Shown here: positions 19,201 through 29,104 of the stretch, in pieces
How the letters are laid out: each line of letters starts with the position of its first letter
How positions within the stretch are numbered: position 1 is the first letter of the stretch
From: Pelomyxa schiedti
Taxonomy: Eukaryota; Evosea; Pelobiontida; Pelomyxidae
Direction: 5' to 3'
DNA: 29,286 nt
NCBI GenBank assembly: GCA_020536535.1
Contig: JAHLWZ010000312.1
Location: 699-29,984 of the forward strand
Position numbers and translations under genes: made by a program
Notes under the pieces: model-generated
The model's input: the letters and a program-made list of their open reading frames with translations, nothing else
Database searches by the model: none
Told to the model about the DNA's origin: nothing

Positions 19201-21517
19201 TTTCTAATTATACCATGTTCTTCACTATCCTTGTTGGCATACTGCTTGGTAATGTTCCCAATTTTTTTATTTCCACTACCTTATTTCCTTTGGCAGGGTT
19301 TTTATTTGGTATGTCAATGATAAGTCAAGTTATCCAACCATGGCTGGAACGGTTGCTAGTTTTACTTCTTGTCTGGGGAACAAAAAAGTATTATTTATGC
19401 CATATGAAACTCTATTAAGCCTCCATAGGGGCGCTATGATGCATTTAGTAAATAAAAATCTTGCTGGCCACTCTAGGCGCAATATCAAAACGGCTGTAAT
19501 GGTCACTACAGCTCTCGCTTTTATAATATTCGCTGGTAGTGTGTTTACTCTCCAAGCTCGAAGTATTGGAGAGTTTATTGCACTAATTTTTGGAGCTGAC
19601 GTTCTTGTGCAAACGTCCAGCTATAGTAATCCCCTTCCAGAGGTATTTACTTCAATCGACAATGGTTTTTTCATTTGTTCCAACAATAGGAAAATCTTAC
19701 TATATACTTAAATCAACAAATGACTCTTGACAACGGGATCGTAAAGGATTTTACTTGTAGGAAACAATGGGAAAAAAACAAATCTAACCTGAAAACTAGT
19801 TGTCACCTTTCCCCTGAGTTATCATCCAATGGTAAGATACACCGATATTAGTAATCTTGCTGGCTTTCCCAGTTACCGTCAGGTTAATTTTCCTGTACAA
19901 CGCTATTCCCTTACTGTGCAAAAAGTACCTCTATGGAGTCGAGAGAAACTTTTTCAATGCCGCTTATGACTATTACTATCTTCCAACAGAACTGAGCTCA
20001 CAATTTAAATATGAAAAAACGTCACAGGGAAAAGGTGACGCTGTAAAGAGGTAAGCCAGTTCCCTTTTCTTTCTTTCGTTAAGAACCGTGTGTAGTCTCT
20101 ACGATAATGCACACAATCGTAAGTTGTATGGGTATCACATTGTTGGGTTTTATGCCTTCTAGAGACCATGCCGTTTGAGGTGGAAGGGATTGAAGTTCCT
20201 CCTGACATTTACGCTACTGACCTGGGGCAACGTGTATGCCACTAAGCTGCTGGGGTTATTGTTGATTTCTTAATTTAGCGCACCTCCTGGCTACCTCCAA
20301 CAGAGGAAGTCTATAAAGATTATTTTGATGTAATTATTTCGGAGGCTCTTGTGTGTGTCCCTCCCCCTAATCAAACTCACAGGAGAATTAGAGAGATGCT
20401 TCAAGTGTAGATACACAAACTCCCCTTCATTTAAAAATGGGTTACTACACAGCCAGCTACTATAGACTGTCATTTAGATATCTCGCCAAGGTCGATATGA
20501 GTATGAGGAAATCTCGATAACCAGTATTAGGCAAGAGCACTCACAGCAATGATGCCCACTTTTCTTTATTCCAAGTACAGAGCCTTCGCCTGGTACCAAC
20601 CAATTCTTGTCTCTATGGATCAGTACCAAAGGTTACTGGAGGACGTGGCACGCGGCTCAAGTGTTAGTTCCTTTTTCCCCTTTTTTATCCCCGCAGTAAC
20701 ATAGTGAAAAAAACAAGACCGTTGCACCGGAGAGACCTCCAATGGAAAAGTTACTGATTGCAACAAAATCTGGCACCACCTCAACTCAAGTTGAAGGCCT
20801 TGCCAATGACCTTAGCAATTTCCTTGTTGACGATTACACTACTGTAAGTATCCACCAAGGAAGGGGTGGAAATTGCTCATTCCAACTTAGGTTACTGATA
20901 CTCAAAAAACTGTCCGAACAACCACAACAGCGTTGTCGATGTTAAACCTCTTCTTCATAACAGGTCTTCCATAAACATTACAATCTCTATTCTTAAGTTC
21001 TGTCAGTTGCTGCCATTGCAATGTTTTTATGCTTCTTTATACTGTGGCTCTCTTTCACAGCAAATGTTGAAGAAAATTCTTGGGAATTTGCTGTACTAAG
21101 ATCAATTGGACTTGAAGTATTGAAATGCGGAACTCGATAATACTAACACCACTCAGGCAAATCAAGTCATACTATTGTATGTGTACGAAGCTCTTTGTCT
21201 GGTGTTAGGGTGCTCAATTTTAGGCTCTATAATCGGTACATTCGTTCCCCCATGATCCAAATCTCACATAGAATCTAGGTATTTTAGTTGCTGTTGTATT
21301 AACACTTCAGTTCAATCTGTTTACACAGCTACCTTTCAAGTGCGTCTTCCACACCAAAAACGACATCCATTTAATACCACCAACCAGGTTCGCGTTCCCA
21401 TATGCACTATTCTTTGCCTCGTTTGGAATGGCTATTGTAATCTCTCTACTGGGGTCCTTTTTGCCTGCCACAGTCATTCGTCACAAAAAAATTGGCTCTG
21501 TCCTTAAAGGGAAATAA
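16208..21517 (+). CDS. Large FtsX/MacB-type permease with two permease domains
   Basis: About 30 exons join in phase to an intact protein of roughly 1,200 residues. Near the start is a transmembrane segment (FLVGLSTVFLVVAF), then an Asn-glycosylation-rich extracytoplasmic region containing IVFMKLSENQVGEFDLVL and EIGLGREWDHRPLNKTETH. The first FtsX domain follows (FVTVVLVFLGAVLIYSLLL, YEYGMLRALGM, FSIPGILFGLFVGWLL). A middle multi-spanning part contains KNLAGHSRRNIKTAVMVTTA and a second extracytoplasmic region (YGVERNFFNAAYDYYYLP). The second FtsX domain ends the protein (WEFAVLRSIGLE, FPYALFFASFGMAIVISLL). This is the permease half of MacB/LolCDE-like systems; the ABC ATPase that drives those is not in this window. 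Homologues in scattered protists are known to me, but their function is unassigned. Two splices (about 20350-20420 and 20660-20715) are uncertain. Confidence 0.85.
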
Positions 21518-21620
21518 TAGAAGCAGTTCTTAACAAAAGAGGGAAAGACCCTCTGTTGTGGCATTTTACAATTGAATACAAATCAAATGGAAGTCCATTC
21601 AGGGATAATTTATGGTTGGG

Positions 21621-22712
21621 TCACAGGATAGTATAGTCAGAATCCCTTGAGCAGACCCCATAAGTTGTTCCCTGATACACAAACTCATCGTCACGCGCCT
21701 CGTTTCTGCGAGGATAACTCTTGAATATCGTCGCTGTCGAACCGCACCTGTAGCACAGGAGTGGCCTCGGGACACCCCCGCCACCCATAGTTGTCATTGC
21801 AGGGGCAGACGCCGTGGCTGCGGCTGTAGCTGTAGCCTTGGCTGCAGTTGTGGCTGTATGTGTAGCTGTGGCTGTATGTATGGCTGTATGTGTAACTGTG
21901 GCTGTATGTGCATGTGTAGCCGTAGGCGTGGCTGCGGCTGCGGCTGTAGCTGTAGCTGTTGCCACATCCTCTTTTAGCTTGGTGTTTTCCGCCTCTAGTT
22001 TGAGAATTCTATTCTGGAGAGAAAGGAATGCGGGCCTGAGTTTGAGATAGAGGCACGTTTCTACGTGCGCCTTGAGCGACGGGCGGGAGCCACGCCATTC
22101 GCAGAACGAATCGGCCGCGGGGCAGGAAACGAGCACCGAAGCGCACGAGGTTTTCAGATGCTCCGTTAGAGAAATGGGTGCAACTAGCTGTCCACAATCA
22201 TGGGGGCACGCTGTTTTAGGTTTTTTTTTTTGGATTGTAAATAGAATGTATAGGGGAAAGAACAAACCAACAGGACATCGCGGAATGTGGGAGGGAAGAA
22301 CGTCTCTTGCAAAGTTGTGATGGCAGGACGGGCATACAACAAGAAATGAAGAAAGCTTATTCAGAACAGCCTTTGTAGTAACTTTATGAAGAGTTCCAAT
22401 TTCAATTCGGCAAAGTGGGCACTTATTCTTTTGTTTTGTTGGTCTGGTTTGTTAGTAAACGGAAAAGAGCACGATGAGCCTGTAAAATTACCGAAGTTTT
22501 CATTGCTTCTTTCAAACATGACTCGCAAAACATATTGCCACAATTTGGGTGCTCCACAGGATCCCACAATGGGTTCTTGGTAGTGATTAATTTTGCGCTC
22601 TAAACCGACGCCCTCCCGCTCCCATAATCACGTCACCCACTCGACATATGGGACACAAGAAGTCCTCGTCGATAGGTACATTCGGTGCGTATGTGTACTC
22701 AGCTCTGTCCAT
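21621..22712 (-). CDS. RING/TRAF-type zinc-finger protein (probable E3 ubiquitin ligase)
   Basis: Exons 22641-22712, 22492-22575, 22277-22427 and 21621-22210 give 298 aa. The RING is assembled across splices: CPIC at residues about 19-22, then NCGNMFCESC, then CPLC. The normal His of C3HC4 (C-G-H-x-F-C) is Asn here. Two TRAF-type Cys/His fingers follow (CPSCHHNFARDVLPSH; CPHDCGQLVAPISLTEHLKTSC and onward to CEW). Next come a short coiled coil (LQNRILKLEAENTKLKEDV), about 50 residues of Thr-Ala-His repeats, and a C-terminal CYRCG segment. The RING-TRAF-coiled-coil order matches TRAF and RNF41-like ligases, but no C-terminal MATH domain is present. It shares a 79-bp divergent promoter with the NELF-A-like gene. 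Confidence 0.85.
21811..21966 (-). repeat. Imperfect GCTGTA-type hexamer array coding Thr/Ala/His repeat
   Basis: Inside the RING/TRAF gene, the plus strand shows repeated GTGGCTGTATGT, GCTGCG and GCTGTA units in a 6-bp register for about 150 bp. On the coding strand this gives alternating Thr-Ala with His and Val (HTATATHTATT type). The period of six keeps the frame, so length changes would be tolerated. It is a candidate polymorphic minisatellite in a linker. Confidence 0.75.
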
Positions 22713-22791
22713 TAAAAACTGCGAAACGCCAGATCAATTCGGTGAAATATTGTCATCTTAGAACTTTAGCTTCATCGACAACCGTGGCGGA
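22713..22791. promoter_or_regulatory. Compact bidirectional promoter (RING gene / NELF-A-like)
   Basis: Only 79 bp separate the two opposed start codons, so transcription start sites and 5' UTRs of both genes must be packed in this gap or overlap the opposite gene. No TATA box was seen. Confidence 0.4.
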
Positions 22792-24892
22792 ATGCACCGC
22801 ACCCCAGCGGCATTATGGGATAGTCTCGAGAGGTGGCCTGTGCTAGAGCCATGCGAAAAACTGAAGTTGGTGATGTCGTGGCTCGAACTCAATAACATCA
22901 ACACAACAACGACTCCCGGTTCTGTTGACTCTGCCAAAATTACCAAAGGTTTTTTTAAATTTCCCCTGCATAGTATTTTTTTTTTTTTGAATGGTATCAA
23001 TGGAAAGCATTAACTGTATGAAAGGGATTAATTCGGTGTTGGATTTGGGTGTGTGTGATCAGGATGAGTGGGTGTGTGTCATGAGCCAGATTGTACGTGA
23101 GTTATGTAGCACAAATCACAGTTCTGCTATCCAGAATCCTATAATGCTTGATGCCTTGAAGTCACTTGAAGAATTGTGTAATTACATACTCTACCCTATG
23201 TTAATGAAACATGACATACAATGTTCTCTAAATCTTCTCTTGGCTCACCCTGAGAAACAACAAAACAAATAAGTGACAGTGAAAGGCCCTCCCCACTTTA
23301 CTTCCCCAGAGGACCTCTATCTAGCTCCCAGATTGGTCACACAGCAACCCCAACACACAAACACCCACTTCACACCCAAACAACCACACATAGGATCTCC
23401 TGTGTGGTCGCCAGGCCACTCCCACACATCAACATCTTCCACACCAGCACACATCCCAAAAAGTATACAGTCTACATACTCGACCTTTTCACAGGCCAAA
23501 CACCCTAGCACAAGCACATATTCTTCACAACCACTTCCAGAACATCACATTCCAGAGCACGAGTCTGGTTTGTGTTCAAATTAGCAACTCTTGTCTGATT
23601 ACTGTTCCTTTCTAGAACCAATTCCCTCTCCCTCCAGGCCTGTGGATCCTCGAAAGTCTCCTCCTCCAGTAAGCTGGCATGAGTTGGATAATTTTTCGAC
23701 TTTTTCCAGGATGGGTGGAAGACTTATCAGAAGCAACCACAAAGAGTGCAACAGATAGCTATAGATGAAGTGCAACAGATGTCTCATCAAGTACTGGAAG
23801 CAGGTGTTCCTCTTACTTAATTCTGCCAGGTGTTGCAACAAAAGATGGCAAAAGCAGAGCTCACAGAACAACGTCGAATTGCACGCGAAGAGTTGAAGAG
23901 AAGAAAAACCGAAGGTATCTTTTTCTGGTGGTTAGAAAACCGACATTGCAGTTCCTCAAAGGCGAGGAAGACCTCCAAGTAACCCTCTGTCTCCTCCTGA
24001 AGCAGCATCACCAATGAGCCCCTATGATATCACGCAGTCGTAAGACAACCTTACTACCATAAGTACCCCTTGTTAATTGGCTTTATTGTAGTCCTTTATA
24101 TGACTCCATGCAATCACCGCTGACCTCACCAACAAATATGTTAAATGCATCCCCAATGCGGGGCACACAACCCGTGATCAATTCTATTCAATTTTTCGTT
24201 ATTTAATTCCACAACAGGTTGAAAGCACTTCCGCTTTTTCTCCTGAGGCAACGACACCACACAGCATTCAAGGCAGTCCCCAACAACCTGCTTTCAGTCA
24301 ATACCTTGGGCCACAAACTCAACACGCTACTACAAATCCACATGCCGGCCTCCTTCCCACGCCACCTCCTCAGCAGATGGTGCTTCCTTTCAACCCTATA
24401 TCTGCACATTTCCTCCAGGCACAGCAACATAATCTACCCTCGCTGCAGCCAATTCGTCGCCACCGTCACCACCACCCACAAAACCGGCAACCACCAAGCT
24501 CCCAGCACACGGCGTATGCAAATTCACCACCCCCAAACATAGATGCAATTTTCGGCACAACCAAACTACTCACTGAGGAAAACCGGCAGCTCATTCAAGC
24601 ATTTTTTAGTGGTCACAGAGGTAATTCCCTATCTAATACTTTCACTTTTCTATTTCACTCAGAATACGCTTTAGAAACCAATGGCCCGCCTATTAGGCAA
24701 ATTCCCGTAACATGTGAAACAGTCACCACACCAGATGGAACCACAGTTTCTGAAGAAATGCTATTGGAGCTAAATATGACAACAGGTTCTTTTTATCCAT
24801 TCCAACCAAACATTCACCACTCAAAAGGGGCGTGGAAAAAAGTCCAAAAACAGAGCCTCATACCACCTTCTCAAAATCAAAATAAAACTTAA
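22792..24892 (+). CDS. NELFA: Negative elongation factor A-like protein (NELF-A)
   Basis: NELF-A is the subunit of the NELF complex that contacts RNA polymerase II in promoter-proximal pausing. Exons: 22792-22948, 23025-23222, 23280-23567, 23616-23668, 23710-23790, 23830-23914, 23952-24039, 24092-24173, 24218-24620, 24663-24892 (554 aa). The N-terminal helical block reads LWDSLERWPVLEPCEKLKLV ... INSVLDLGVCDQDEWVCVM, which follows the NELF-A pattern (KLKLLL..L, then a helix with DSDPWV). A long Pro/Ser/Gln-rich middle carries a basic helix (AKAELTEQRRIAREELKRRK). The C-terminus LTEENRQLIQAFFSGHRG ... SEEMLLELNMTTGSFYPF resembles the conserved animal C-terminal block (EKALILGFMAGSR ... VFEMNYATGQW). 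The in-frame TAA at 23270 falls inside a 57-nt intron, so no codon reassignment is needed. Confidence 0.78.
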
Positions 24893-25021
24893 CTGGAAAC
24901 GCCTCTTCCTCGCCTCAATATTAAAACCCCTGCTCTTGTGTCAATCACACAAATTTGCCAACAAAACGAAATCAGTCCGAAAAAAAAAACCCCAAAGAAC
25001 GAGGGGCGTGTTGTGCCGGTG
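24893..25021. other. Short spacer between NELF-A-like and SPF45 genes
   Basis: This 129-bp gap lies between two tandem genes. It contains one AATAAAA-like string just before the NELF-A stop (24880-24886) and an A-run near 24980. It is too short for another gene. Confidence 0.35.
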
Positions 25022-27451
25022 ATGAGCGCCACAACGCCGAAAAGCAGCACCACAATGGTGTGGGGCCTGTATGAAGATCTACCGCCTCCGACACAGACTG
25101 CTTCAGATCCCGTGAGTCAGTCGACCACTGCAGCCTCGAGTGCCCCGCAGTCGGGAACCACAAAGTCACGGTGGGGCCCACCCCCGGAGATTCTGAGTCA
25201 ACTGCCGCCCCCTCAGGCCTCGCCAGCATCTCGAAAACCACACAAGACCCCGTTGGCAGCTAATCCTGCATCCGCACCTACGGGGAGCGGCGGCGCGCAG
25301 TCAGTGAGCGCGCAAACAGCGGCTACGACGTCTACTAGTTCCGGGAGTACTCCTGTCACAAGGGCATCGAAGTGGGGCCCACCGCCGGTTCATATAGATG
25401 ACACAAGCAATAAGAAATCGACACCTGAGTCCTCAGGTTTGTTCCCTTCCGAGTTAATCCTCTGTGAGGAGAAGAAAAATTACAGTCCTTCCTTTGTGAC
25501 ACTTGTACAACATAGATCCCACAAAACCTGCTGGTGCACAGACACAAAGTTCAGTTGCGGCAACGGCAACCAAAACACCCAGCAACAATGCAAGCAGTAC
25601 TAATATCAACAGTAACACTTCAGAAATCTCAGAAGGTTAAAAACTTGTTTCTTATTGTCTTTCAAACCCATGTACTAAGGATGGTCTGCTGTCACAAAAC
25701 TTTTGCAAGCCTCCACTGCAAGAAAAAAGGCTATGGCGCAGCAGCAGCCCACAAAAAAGAAGCCTAAGGTAATAAGAAATTGGTAATAGTATAAGAAAAT
25801 AAATGTCTTTAGGCAAAACCGGCTGGAACCCAGCAAACCACAACACAACAACAGCCACAACAAGACAAACCAGCAATACCAACTCAATCAGCATCTCTCT
25901 CAATGGCAGCTATGCTCAACGATCTTGGTGCCGATGAAATACAAGACATGTATGACCCTGCGCGTCCAAATGACTACGAACTATATTGCGAGCATCGCAG
26001 AATAACCCAGAAGAATATGCATATACTCCAGCAGCAAAAGGAGAAAGAGAAAGGTTTGTTCTATTGGATATTGTCCACCACTCTTTGCTGTGTTCAAGTG
26101 CATCCACCTTTTTTTTTGTGCGCATCTTGTGTGGTGTTACCTTTCGTCAAGGTAGAAATCACACAACGGGATTGAACTAAACAACTGTTGCTTTAGAAGC
26201 AGATGAAGCAGCATTAGATTTGCACATTTCAGGGGAGGAAGCTTGGCTGCGGTATTAATTTCTTTTCCTGCAACTTATTTCTCAATTGGTTATTAAACAT
26301 ATTTTCAGGCGTGCTAGATTAAGTGGGAAAGCTCCTGAGCGGCCACCATCACCTCCCCCAGACAATAAAGACTCTTCAAATTTACCTACTGTGGACCCTG
26401 AGGATCTTATTGATGAAGAAGTAGACGGTACGTCACCCAGTAAGCTTTTCTCCTAATAATTCTTGATAGGCGAGCCTTGGGACCAAGAAGCATTCCCATT
26501 AACAGAGGACACCACTGTGTATGGTGCCTTTTGTATTTCTCCCGTGCATTAATACGATATCCCAGGTTTGGAAAGGAATTCATAGATTTTAATCCATACG
26601 CAGCCTTCAACAAAACTGCAACTAAAAACACCGACAACAAAGCTGGTTTTGCAGTTAGGATCATGGCTAAAATGGGGTGGAAAGAAGGCCATGGTATCAT
26701 AATAAGTACGATTTTTTCCGTTCTAACATATTTCCCAAAGGTCTTGGCAAGCAAGAGCAGGGCATAAAGGCCCCCCTCGTTGCCAAAAAAACCGATCGAA
26801 GAAGTGGTGTTATAATAGAGAGCAAACCAATTTTGACAGTAAAAGGTTTTTTACAATGGTAGTAAATTCACAACAACCGGTAACCCTTCCCAGGAAAGAA
26901 AGCTGATGACACGACACACCCAAAATCCAGCAATGTACTCTTATTGACAGTTTGTTCCCCACCCAAACTCTGCGTCCTTCCCTTGTTATTTAAACCATAA
27001 GATATTGGTTGAATTATAAATCCATGCTAATACAAAAGCGCACTTTATATGTTGCTTTCTTCTCTCTTGTGTTTGCTATGCAAAGAACATGGTCACCCCC
27101 GGCCAAGTAGATGCCGACTTGGAGGGTGAAGTTGCAAGAGAATGCGGAAAATATGGAGTTGTAGACAGTGTTTATATCAACGAGGTACCTGCAATATCAC
27201 ATAGCTAATAATTTCTGATAACAACCCACAGACAAAGAACTCCAACTCTGAGGATGCTGTTCGTATATTTGTTAGTTTCGCCAGTGAGGAGGATGCCGCC
27301 AAAGGTTTCCCTCATTTACCTTCCCCAACCCCATTCACTCACCAAAAATGCAGCACAAAGTGCACTGAACGGCCGCTTTTTTGCAGGCCGTACCGTCCAG
27401 GCGAGGTTCTACGACGAGGAACTCTTTGCCCGTGAGGACTACACCGGTTAG
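25022..27451 (+). CDS. RBM17: Splicing factor SPF45 / RBM17 (G-patch plus UHM)
   Basis: SPF45 joins the spliceosome and promotes use of particular 3' splice sites, notably short-tract introns. Exons: 25022-25436, 25516-25635, 25680-25768, 25813-26053, 26197-26251, 26309-26427, 26470-26523, 26586-26693, 26741-26845, 26894-26949, 27086-27184, 27232-27304, 27354-27451 (543 aa). The N-terminus has GLYEDLPPP like SPF45's opening, but a Ser/Thr/Pro/Gln-rich insert of about 150 residues with twice WGPPP separates it from GWSAVTKLLQASTARKKAMA. YDPARPNDYE is the next family mark. The G-patch is FAVRIMAKMGWKEGHGLGK, and the C-terminal UHM (RRM-like) ends with LNGRFFAGRTVQARFYDEE, whose RFF supplies the R-x-F motif that grips ULM tryptophans. 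The 143-nt and 136-nt introns are the longest in this gene. Confidence 0.95.
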
Positions 27452-27531
27452 ACAATAGCACCATAAAACCTATTCCCCAGTACCCACACGTATTTTGAAG
27501 TTCGTCTTTTTTACGACACATAGCATAAGAA

Positions 27532-28546
27532 ATGATGAGGAAAGTTGTTGGGATTTGTGCGTTGGTGTTGGTGGTTCATGGTGTTTTGTCCGCAACACAA
27601 TGCAATGACAAGTACTCTGTGTACATTTTCGATACCTCAGATAACGTGAGCCGTTTTGCCTGTCAAAGCCAGTGGTGCATTTTACTTATGTTTTTTTGCT
27701 GTGCTTGTTTGTATGAGGGTTTTGGCTCATTTTGGCTGCCAGCACGAGTTCTGTGTTGATATTTATGAAGGTGCTTTGGAAGTACTACTGAGCAATGGGA
27801 CCTGGGTTACACGGCCACCATATGGACCCCTCAATTCAACAGAAACGGTCAGGGCTATTGTGGCTGTTGGGACTCCACCTGTGGTGAGTAAATTGCACTC
27901 TTGAAAAAGGTTCAAAAACCTATTTGCCAGGGTTATATATCAGGCCAAGAGGCTGAGAAAGCATGCCAAGCATCAGGAAAAAGACTATGTACATCTTCTG
28001 AATGGCTGCTGGCTTGCCAGGGGCCCCTGGGATACACTTACCCTTACGGCAATACTTTCATTGAAGGAGCTTGCAACATAGAATATGATGTTCCGCCGTT
28101 CTACCACCCTGTGTGCAATTTGTACAACACGTGTGATGGGGTATGTTGCATTGCACAGTCCATTGTTGTTAACAAAAAAAAAAAGGTATGGGATGACACT
28201 CACATGAATAACCCAGAAATCAATGAGCAACCGGACACTGTGGCAATGGGGGGCCAATTCTCACAGTGTATGAGCACATATGCGGCATTTGATATGCACG
28301 GTAACCTACATGAATGGTGTGCACTGGATACAGGTGCCACGAATGGGGTCTTCAGAGGCGGTTACTATGTTGATGGTAAGTAAGACCTTTTTTCTAACCA
28401 TAAACCAACTTATGCCGAAGCCCACTCAATATCCCTTAGGAACACTTAATGGACCTGGTTGCTTGTATAAAACAACAGCACATGCATTCACATACCATGA
28501 CTACAGCACAGGATTTCGTTGTTGTTCAGACACAACTACACAGTAG
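27532..28546 (+). CDS. Secreted FGE-sulfatase-fold protein (formylglycine-generating-enzyme-like)
   Basis: Exons 27532-27645, 27743-27883, 27931-28140, 28186-28375 and 28440-28546 give 253 aa. A signal peptide (VGICALVLVVHGVLSA) is followed by FCVDIYEGAL, matching the C-[VI]-D-x-[YF]-E start of the FGE-sulfatase family. The core shows GYISGQEAEKACQASGKRLC, EWLLACQG, YPYGN, FDMHGNLHEWC and FRGGYYVDG, and the end is GCLYKTTAHAFTYHDYSTGF then RCC. In human FGE the active site is C336-Y-R-Y-R-C341; here the first Cys is kept and the second position is Thr. It may therefore not make formylglycine. The short Cys-rich secreted layout resembles bacterial family members, so transfer is possible but now domesticated with introns. 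Intron 28141-28185 is stop-free and in frame. Confidence 0.85.
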
Positions 28547-28617
28547 AAGCAAAACACAAAAAACCACAGCCACTCTCGTTTTTACCGCCGGGTTTTCCTT
28601 CCTCTCCAAACAAAAAG

Positions 28618-28701
28618 TACAGTCGGCTTGAGATTCGAACTAGCGACGTCCTGCCAACCAGGCCCCCAAAACTGACCTGTCTTGCCCTTAGGCTAAGATG
28701 C
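28618..28701 (-). repeat. 84-bp tRNA-like repeat, copy 1
   Basis: This 84-bp unit recurs 174 bp downstream with a single mismatch (T/G at 28673 versus 28847). Read on the minus strand it has TAGCCTAAGGG, close to a Pol III A box, and 43 bp later AGTTCGAATCT, close to a B box. An anticodon-like hairpin GGTC[A/C]GTTTTGGGGGCC lies between them. The acceptor and T stems do not pair, so it is not a working tRNA gene as it stands. It may be a tRNA-derived SINE or pseudogene. Confidence 0.6.
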
Positions 28702-28791
28702 AATTCATAGAAACCAGAAGTTCGGCCCCAAGGAGTTAGAAGCTGACGGTCCAGAGATAAGAAAAAAAACACCATAAGAAAAACAAAAAAC

Positions 28792-28875
28792 TACAGTCGG
28801 CTTGAGATTCGAACTAGCGACGTCCTGCCAACCAGGCCCCCAAAACGGACCTGTCTTGCCCTTAGGCTAAGATGC
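28792..28875 (-). repeat. 84-bp tRNA-like repeat, copy 2
   Basis: This is the second direct copy of the unit at 28618-28701, with one mismatch. The G at 28847 (C on the minus strand) restores one more pair in the anticodon-like stem than copy 1 has. Both copies sit just after an A-rich stretch with AAACAAAAA. The flanks otherwise differ, which argues against simple recent duplication of a longer block. Confidence 0.6.
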
Positions 28876-29104
28876 TTTCAGGGGGTTAAGCCCACACGTC
28901 GGGGCATTTATTACGAACTTTTTACACTGAGAACGACAGAGGGGGATTGGCGGTGTAGGTGTCTGCTACGGTGTTGCGTTGGGTTCTTTTTTGGTTTGCG
29001 CGATGCTTTGTTTGTTTTGTTGTTGTGTGTTTGGTTTGACGGTGGTTTGACGGCTACTGGTTATACTGGTTTAAGTGAAGGTGGGTCTGCGGTTATACTT
29101 TTGT
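28876..29104. other. GT-rich non-coding stretch
   Basis: No gene was found here. The plus strand is rich in G and T, with short direct repeats (GGTTTGACGG twice near 29035-29055; GGTTATAC...GGTGGGTC twice near 29059-29116). It probably includes the 3' UTR of the minus-strand gene that follows. Confidence 0.4.

Noticed and set aside
21814-22050. Plus-strand Ala/Val-rich reading opposite the RING/TRAF repeat
   Set aside because: It is a by-product of the 6-bp repeat on the opposite strand of a supported gene.
23265-23275. In-frame TAA in the NELF-A-like gene, suggesting TAA might code for an amino acid
   Set aside because: A 57-nt GT-AG intron (23223-23279) that keeps the frame contains this TAA, and other genes here end cleanly in TAA, TAG and TGA. 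The standard code suffices.
23804-23829. A 26-nt intron in the NELF-A-like gene
   Set aside because: Donor 23791 gives a 39-nt intron that preserves a regular basic helix; the 26-nt choice shifts into a frame without helical character.
27884-27909. A 26-nt intron in the FGE-like gene
   Set aside because: Using the same donor with the acceptor at 27930 gives a 47-nt intron of normal size, and the spacing before GYIS then fits the family better.
28618-28701. A functional tRNA gene
   Set aside because: A- and B-box-like strings and an anticodon-like hairpin are present, but the acceptor stem does not pair and the T stem pairs at only two positions.
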